DNA of 64,000 bases from Pseudomonas sp. (GTDB lineage Bacteria; Pseudomonadota; Gammaproteobacteria; Pseudomonadales; Pseudomonadaceae): assembly GCA_007713455.1 (NCBI GenBank), contig VMRT01000009.1, positions 62,001-126,000 on the forward strand, read 5' to 3'. Shown here in pieces: positions 59,904-64,000 of this stretch. The first letter of the stretch is position 1. Every line of letters starts with the position of its first letter. A program made the translations under genes and the position numbers. Below the pieces are notes generated by a model. The model saw only the letters and a list, made by a program, of their open reading frames with translations. It ran no database searches and was not told the DNA's origin.

Positions 59904-61012
59904 GCTGCCAAAGCCTCAATTTTCGTCGCTACCGCCGCGCAGTGCTCCGCTACGGCATCCTGCCAACGGCCCGGCACGCAGTATTCATCTCGAAGATAAC
60001 TTATGAATGCCTGTCGCAGGTCTTCGCTTAGGCCCCAGGCCGGCAGCTTTTCCAGTAAAGCGAGAGCCTCTGTCGCATTTCGCGCGCTGGCCGCAATGCC
60101 TTCGATCGCATAGAAAGCTTCCCCCAGAACCAGCACGGGCTTCGCCAAGAGAATGCTCTCAAGGCCCACTGTCGAATTTATCGTAACGACACAGTCAGCC
60201 TTCTCGATCAATTCCTGCGTCGAGTTGCCGTTCGCGAAAATGACCCTGTCTGAGGCGCGCCTGGCTAGATCCGGATACTTTACCCGGCTCGATGGATGCT
60301 CTTTCAGAACCACGACTCTCCCGCTGCGCTGCGCGACCAGTTCGGCAAAGGAGAAAAGCTCGCGCATGCCGCTTATCCAGGGCGAATACAGCCGAATCTG
60401 GGTATCCCAATCATCTTGAAAGGGAATGAATATATAGCTGCTAGGTAGCTCAACGGACTGGCTTTGACGCTTCGCTTCTCGTGGAACCAGCGCGACCGAG
60501 CCAGCACCACGTAGCCGGCCAGGGTATCGCTCTGCATAGTTCCTATAGAAAGCGGCATCCCTCGGCACGGAGTTGCGATAATTCACGCCCTGAGGGTCAA
60601 GGGTTGTAGTACCTGGAAGCAGTCCGTTCTCGAAATGCAATCGCAGCACGCCAGCTTCACACATGCTTGTGAGCAATGCGCAATAACGGTGGCTACCGTT
60701 CCACACCGCTACCGCGCCCGGCCTCTCTTCTCGCAGCAACCGGCCGAAACGAAGAGCCATCACCAACATCTCCAACCTCAGCAGAAGTCGATATAAGGCG
60801 CCGTGATAACGACCTTTCGTCGCCCGCTCGGTGCACTTCTCTTGCACCAACCGACTCCACTCCACCCGACGTAGCGCCTGTTGTAATCCGCAGACGGATG
60901 GAAGAGGCAATGTCGCAGGCGTGACGACAGTGCCAGTCAACTCTGAATTTTCAAGTAGGCCACTGAAGTAGTTGATTTGATGCTTAGCCAATCCGAGAAA
61001 TACGACTTTCAT
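59900..61012 (-). CDS. KpsS/KpsC-like capsule-type glycosyltransferase
   Basis: A 370-residue GT-B-type protein of the capsular polysaccharide synthesis family. Recognised by QDDWDTQIRLYSPW, VVLKEHPSSRVKYPDL and the C-terminal INSTVGLESILLAKPVLVLGEAFY signature. KpsS and KpsC are beta-Kdo transferases that build the linker of group 2 capsules; here the gene sits inside an LPS cluster, so a transfer of Kdo or a similar sugar to core is a guess. The gene is AT-richer than the chromosome. It overlaps the ligase gene by 4 nt. Confidence 0.75.
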   Translation of the reverse strand: MKVVFLGLAKHQINYFSGLLENSELTGTVVTPATLPLPSVCGLQQALRRVEWSRLVQEKCTERATKGRYHGALYRLLLRLEMLVMALRFGRLLREERPGAVAVWNGSHRYCALLTSMCEAGVLRLHFENGLLPGTTTLDPQGVNYRNSVPRDAAFYRNYAERYPGRLRGAGSVALVPREAKRQSQSVELPSSYIFIPFQDDWDTQIRLYSPWISGMRELFSFAELVAQRSGRVVVLKEHPSSRVKYPDLARRASDRVIFANGNSTQELIEKADCVVTINSTVGLESILLAKPVLVLGEAFYAIEGIAASARNATEALALLEKLPAWGLSEDLRQAFISYLRDEYCVPGRWQDAVAEHCAAVATKIEALAA

Positions 61013-61023
61013 AAGTATGCTTA

Positions 61024-62253
61024 TTAATATTTTTGGGGCGGAGCAGACAGTTGAATACCAACAGGCTCCGCGGCGTTCGCTACCACCCGCACGCTGCCGA
61101 TAAGGGTGCTAAGCGGCTTGTCTGCGTGACAGATGTGGTAGTTCAGAAACTCCAACAAGCGCTCTTTTATTTTTCCCGGTTCAGACAGAGCTGTTTCGAT
61201 ACAGGGCGCCAACTGCGCCTCAGCGACGACTCTTGGCAGCCCGAATCGCGCGACCGAAAAATAGTCCTCGCCCTGCCCAAGAAGCACGAAAGGAACTCCG
61301 GCACGGGCAACATCCAAGACAGCATTGGTATAACCACACAGCACTAGATCGAAGTGCCCGGCACATTGCTCGAGCGTCTCATCTGCAGACAAGAGAGCGA
61401 TTCGCTCGGAACCCGCTGCATAGTCCAGCCAAGGATAGCCTTGTCCACGGGGGTGGAGTTTCACTGAGATCCTTGCATCCTGATGCTGTTCGAGCCAAGT
61501 CACTACCCACCTGCAATATTGTTGATAGGTTTCGGTATGCTCGTAACCCGGGCCAGAACCGAGAAACAACAAACGTGGCGTCCTTCTGTTATTACTCTCG
61601 TGCCAAACGGCTCTCTTTTCGTCTGTCAGAAAATATGGCCCCGCATACACGGCGCGGCACTCACCAAAAGCCTCCCCAAGCGAAGAAAGGTAGTCGTAAG
61701 AACTTCTGCCAAACATCAGATAGTAGTCGTAATCGAAATAGTCATAGCGACTGGACTGCCCAGACGGCACGGAATGCGCCAGATGCATTACTCGCATGCC
61801 CTCGGTGCGTAGCGCCTTGATGAAACTTGGAATTATCCAGCCGTTTCGCTCGGCCAACACCACCTTGGCCCGATAACGTCGCAGCAAGAACGCCGCATGC
61901 GCAGCATGCCAATACAGCAGGAACGGGACGGGCTTGGCAGGTCTGACGAACTGCCGAGCGCGAATCAGTACGCCATCCGACTCTTCGACAAATTCCTCGA
62001 CGTGGAGACCGTTAGCCCGCAACGCCTGTAGCAAAGCGCCTTTTCGGCCTTGTTCGTATGATTTACGCGAAGGATGAATCAGCAAAACGTCGCATGACGT
62101 TGCTGGGATACGCCGACCTATGGACAAAAAGAAAGCCAACAGCCCCCTACCTGCCAACCGACAGCGCAGTCGCCAGGACGCCAATCGCCCCTTCCCGCGG
62201 CGCAATGGTGCGCTGACTACGAAGTCACGCAGCTGGCGCAACGCCACGTTCAT
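61024..62253 (-). CDS. GT-B-type glycosyl/polyol-phosphate transferase-like protein
   Basis: A 409-residue protein of no family I can name with confidence. The C-terminal half has ISVKLHPRGQGYP, then LVLCGYTNAVLDVARAGVPFVLLG, the fold seen in polysialyltransferase- and CDP-glycerol-phosphotransferase-type enzymes. The N-terminus (MNVALRQLRDFVV) is basic with a hydrophobic stretch (LLAFFLSIG), which suggests membrane association. The start is taken as ATG at 62253; a frame to 62337 is open but adds a segment without family support. It lies between the KpsS-like and GT2 genes. Confidence 0.65.
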   Translation of the reverse strand: MNVALRQLRDFVVSAPLRRGKGRLASWRLRCRLAGRGLLAFFLSIGRRIPATSCDVLLIHPSRKSYEQGRKGALLQALRANGLHVEEFVEESDGVLIRARQFVRPAKPVPFLLYWHAAHAAFLLRRYRAKVVLAERNGWIIPSFIKALRTEGMRVMHLAHSVPSGQSSRYDYFDYDYYLMFGRSSYDYLSSLGEAFGECRAVYAGPYFLTDEKRAVWHESNNRRTPRLLFLGSGPGYEHTETYQQYCRWVVTWLEQHQDARISVKLHPRGQGYPWLDYAAGSERIALLSADETLEQCAGHFDLVLCGYTNAVLDVARAGVPFVLLGQGEDYFSVARFGLPRVVAEAQLAPCIETALSEPGKIKERLLEFLNYHICHADKPLSTLIGSVRVVANAAEPVGIQLSAPPQKY

Positions 62254-62267
62254 GGGAGGTCCCACGC

Positions 62268-63185
62268 TCAGTGTCTTCCGCTCAACCAAAGCCGCAACGC
62301 TTTGCGGGTATAGGACATCTTGAAAATTACCCGCCAATCATTGCTGATCGCTTGCCGATACATTCCACGCGCCTCGGCAAACCGCCCTGCGCTCAAAAGC
62401 CCACGAAACAGCGAAAGGCAACGCTGAGCCTTGAATGCTCTGCGTAACGACGACATGGCAGCAGGCACCCGCCCCTTGTTGAATATCTCCTCGACGACGG
62501 CAAGCCCAACAGCACAATCCTGCTCGATGTCGTGCCTCATGCTGTCATCGTGCTTGTAGATCAGCGCCATGGGCGCGGCAAGCACCGTGCACTCAAAGTT
62601 TGCGAGTGCTTGACTGAAGACCGGAATGTCCTCGGCATTTCTAAAGCTTTCGGGGTAGTTTCCGAGCCGAAAAACGTCGCGATGAATGGCGGACGCCCCG
62701 TTGGCAAGGCCGATGGTCTTGTCCAATAGATATCCACGCAACCGTTCCAGCCGTTCATCAGGAAGCGCCGCTGGCAGATGTTCACGGCGCTTGCCATCGG
62801 GCCAGACAGCCCAATGGCCGCCGATTACCATGCGTGTTTGCGGATGTTGCGCGAGGTGCTCACTCAACAACCTCAGGGCATCCGGCGCCAACTCGTCATC
62901 GGCATCGAGAAACACCAGATACGTCCCTGTGGCCTCTACTATGCCGCGATTACGGACCGAGGAAAGCCCGCCGTTGGGCTTGCGGATAGCACGGAAAAGT
63001 CCAGCATGTTTGACTTGCAGATCGGCAAGTACCGCAGGTGTCTCGTCGGTCGAGCCGTCATCGATTACCAACAGCTCGCTACGCTCAGTTAACTGAGCGA
63101 TTACGGACTCGACCGCGCGAGGCAAAGTCTTCGCATAGTTGTAGGCTGGAATGACGATACTGATCAGCAAATCAGATGTGCTCAT
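62268..63185 (-). CDS. family 2 glycosyltransferase
   Basis: A 305-residue GT-A enzyme with the N-terminal ISIVIPAYNYAKTLPRAVESV and the metal-binding DADDE at about residue 95. It likely adds a hexose or N-acetylhexosamine to the LPS core or O-chain; donor and acceptor are not visible. The start overlaps the carbamoyltransferase 3' end by 14 nt, which indicates one operon. Confidence 0.9.
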   Translation of the reverse strand: MSTSDLLISIVIPAYNYAKTLPRAVESVIAQLTERSELLVIDDGSTDETPAVLADLQVKHAGLFRAIRKPNGGLSSVRNRGIVEATGTYLVFLDADDELAPDALRLLSEHLAQHPQTRMVIGGHWAVWPDGKRREHLPAALPDERLERLRGYLLDKTIGLANGASAIHRDVFRLGNYPESFRNAEDIPVFSQALANFECTVLAAPMALIYKHDDSMRHDIEQDCAVGLAVVEEIFNKGRVPAAMSSLRRAFKAQRCLSLFRGLLSAGRFAEARGMYRQAISNDWRVIFKMSYTRKALRLWLSGRH

Positions 63186-64000
63186 ACCAACCCTTGCCTT
63201 CCTTGACCACGAGGATGTCCTCCATGATCAGGTATTGCAGATCCGAGCCGTAGAACATATTCAGCGCATCGGTTGGCGAGCAGATCATCGGCTCGCCGCG
63301 GCGGTTCAGCGAGGTGTTCAACGACACGCCGTTGCCGGTCAGCTTTTCCAGCTCCAGCATCAGGTCGTACCAGCGCGGATTATGCCGACGCTCAAGAACC
63401 TGGGCGCGCGAAGTGCCGTCTTCGTGGACCACTTCGCCGACCCGCTCCTTCCAGCCTTCATTCACTTCGAAGGTGAAGGTCATGAACGGGCTAGGATGGT
63501 CGACCTTCAGCATCTGCGGAGCAACGGTATCGAGCATGGACGGGCAGAAGGGTCTCCAGCGCTCGCGGAACTTGATCTGCTCGTTGATGCGATCGGCCAC
63601 GCCGGGCACGCTCGGACAGCCAATGATCGAGCGGCCGCCAAGGGCACGCGGGCCGAACTCCATGCGCCCCTGAAACCAAGCCACGGGGTTGCCATCGACC
63701 ATAATCCTGGCGATGCGCTCGGGCGTGTTGGCGATCTGCTTGAACACCGGCTTGTTTGGATGCTTGGCACAGGCAGCGATGACGTCTTCGTTGGAATAAG
63801 ACGGGCCGAGATAGACGTGCTCCATCTTCTCCACCGGCACGCCGCGCTGCACCGAGACATAGGCCGCAGCACCAACCGCGGTACCAGCGTCACCGGAGGC
63901 CGGCTGAACGAACAGCTCCTTGACGTCGTCACGGGCGATGATCTTCTGGTTGAGCTTCACGTTCAGCGCGCAACCGCCGGCGAAGGCAATCTTGCCAGTC
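63172..64000 (-). CDS. carbamoyltransferase (NodU/CmcH family), 5' end outside window
   Basis: Only the C-terminal 276 residues are inside the window. The family motifs AFAGGCALNV, PASGDAGTAVGAAA, ARIMVDGNPVAWFQGRMEFGPRALGGRSIIG and GVSLNTSLNRRGEPM are seen, including the DAGTA and GPRALGNRS-type ATP and carbamoyl-phosphate sites. In P. aeruginosa the homologue (PA5005) O-carbamoylates the LPS core heptose, which fits this locus. The gene is intact up to the edge. It precedes the GT2 gene in the operon. Confidence 0.9.
   Translation of the reverse strand, partial: TGKIAFAGGCALNVKLNQKIIARDDVKELFVQPASGDAGTAVGAAAYVSVQRGVPVEKMEHVYLGPSYSNEDVIAACAKHPNKPVFKQIANTPERIARIMVDGNPVAWFQGRMEFGPRALGGRSIIGCPSVPGVADRINEQIKFRERWRPFCPSMLDTVAPQMLKVDHPSPFMTFTFEVNEGWKERVGEVVHEDGTSRAQVLERRHNPRWYDLMLELEKLTGNGVSLNTSLNRRGEPMICSPTDALNMFYGSDLQYLIMEDILVVKEGKGWYEHI

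Overview
The window looks like a stretch of core chromosome from a GC-rich gammaproteobacterium of the family Pseudomonadaceae, most likely the Stutzerimonas (Pseudomonas) stutzeri group. The basis is gene order and protein sequence. The run orn, rsgA, motB, motA, HDOD, rhdA, psd, fimX, serB, parC, parE, cpdA, nudF, thiC, tolC, waaA, hldE, msbA, waaL follows the Pseudomonas aeruginosa arrangement almost gene for gene. RhdA, FimX and ParC carry Pseudomonas/Azotobacter-type signature residues. I see no tRNA, rRNA, CRISPR array, insertion sequence, integrase or prophage.

Positions 1-7.5 kb (minus strand) hold a cell-wall elongation and housekeeping block: proA, nadD, rsfS, rlmH, mrdA (PBP2), rodA, mltB and rlpA (cut by the window edge), several with overlapping stop/start codons. 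Positions 7.7-17.4 kb hold smaller envelope and metabolic genes: a DedA-PAP2 fusion, an alpha/beta-hydrolase-methyltransferase fusion, a Lon-substrate-binding-domain protein behind an LrgA/LrgB pair, a MaoC hydratase, a MORN-repeat C13 peptidase lipoprotein, an NAD(P)-binding protein, oligoribonuclease and a membrane methyltransferase.

Positions 17.4-32.2 kb carry rsgA, the flagellar stator genes motAB, an HDOD protein, rhodanese RhdA with phosphatidylserine decarboxylase, a large protein with a PilZ-like C-terminus just upstream of the c-di-GMP receptor gene fimX, a zinc alcohol dehydrogenase, serB, and a membrane protein ending in a degenerate cyclase-like domain. Positions 32.3-42.2 kb (minus) form a long, tightly packed set: nudF, DUF1249, cpdA, a YqiA-like esterase, parE, three small genes and parC, then a PqiC-like lipoprotein. 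Four consecutive 1-4 nt overlaps join parE to parC.

Positions 42.4-51.8 kb hold an RsiV-like lipoprotein, thiC under a TPP riboswitch, tolC, waaA (Kdo transferase), an SMR transporter, a FAD oxidoreductase with an aldo/keto reductase, and a Nudix-like protein. Positions 51.9-64 kb are the lipopolysaccharide region: hldE, a DnpA-type deacetylase, Mig-14, MsbA, a WaaP-like kinase, then a visibly more AT-rich run (acyltransferase, O-antigen ligase, a KpsS-like transferase, two further glycosyltransferase-type proteins and a carbamoyltransferase cut by the right edge). That run is the most strain-variable part.

No clearly new multi-gene system stands out. The most interesting items are the MORN-C13 peptidase lipoprotein, the hydrolase-methyltransferase fusion, the PilZ-like protein lacking the usual arginine motif next to fimX, the embedded aspartic protease in the parE-parC operon, the AT-rich LPS cassette, and two dispersed palindromes that share a GTAGG(G)TGGAT arm. 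Homology statements come from recognising family motifs and from memory of Pseudomonas gene order; no database search was run.
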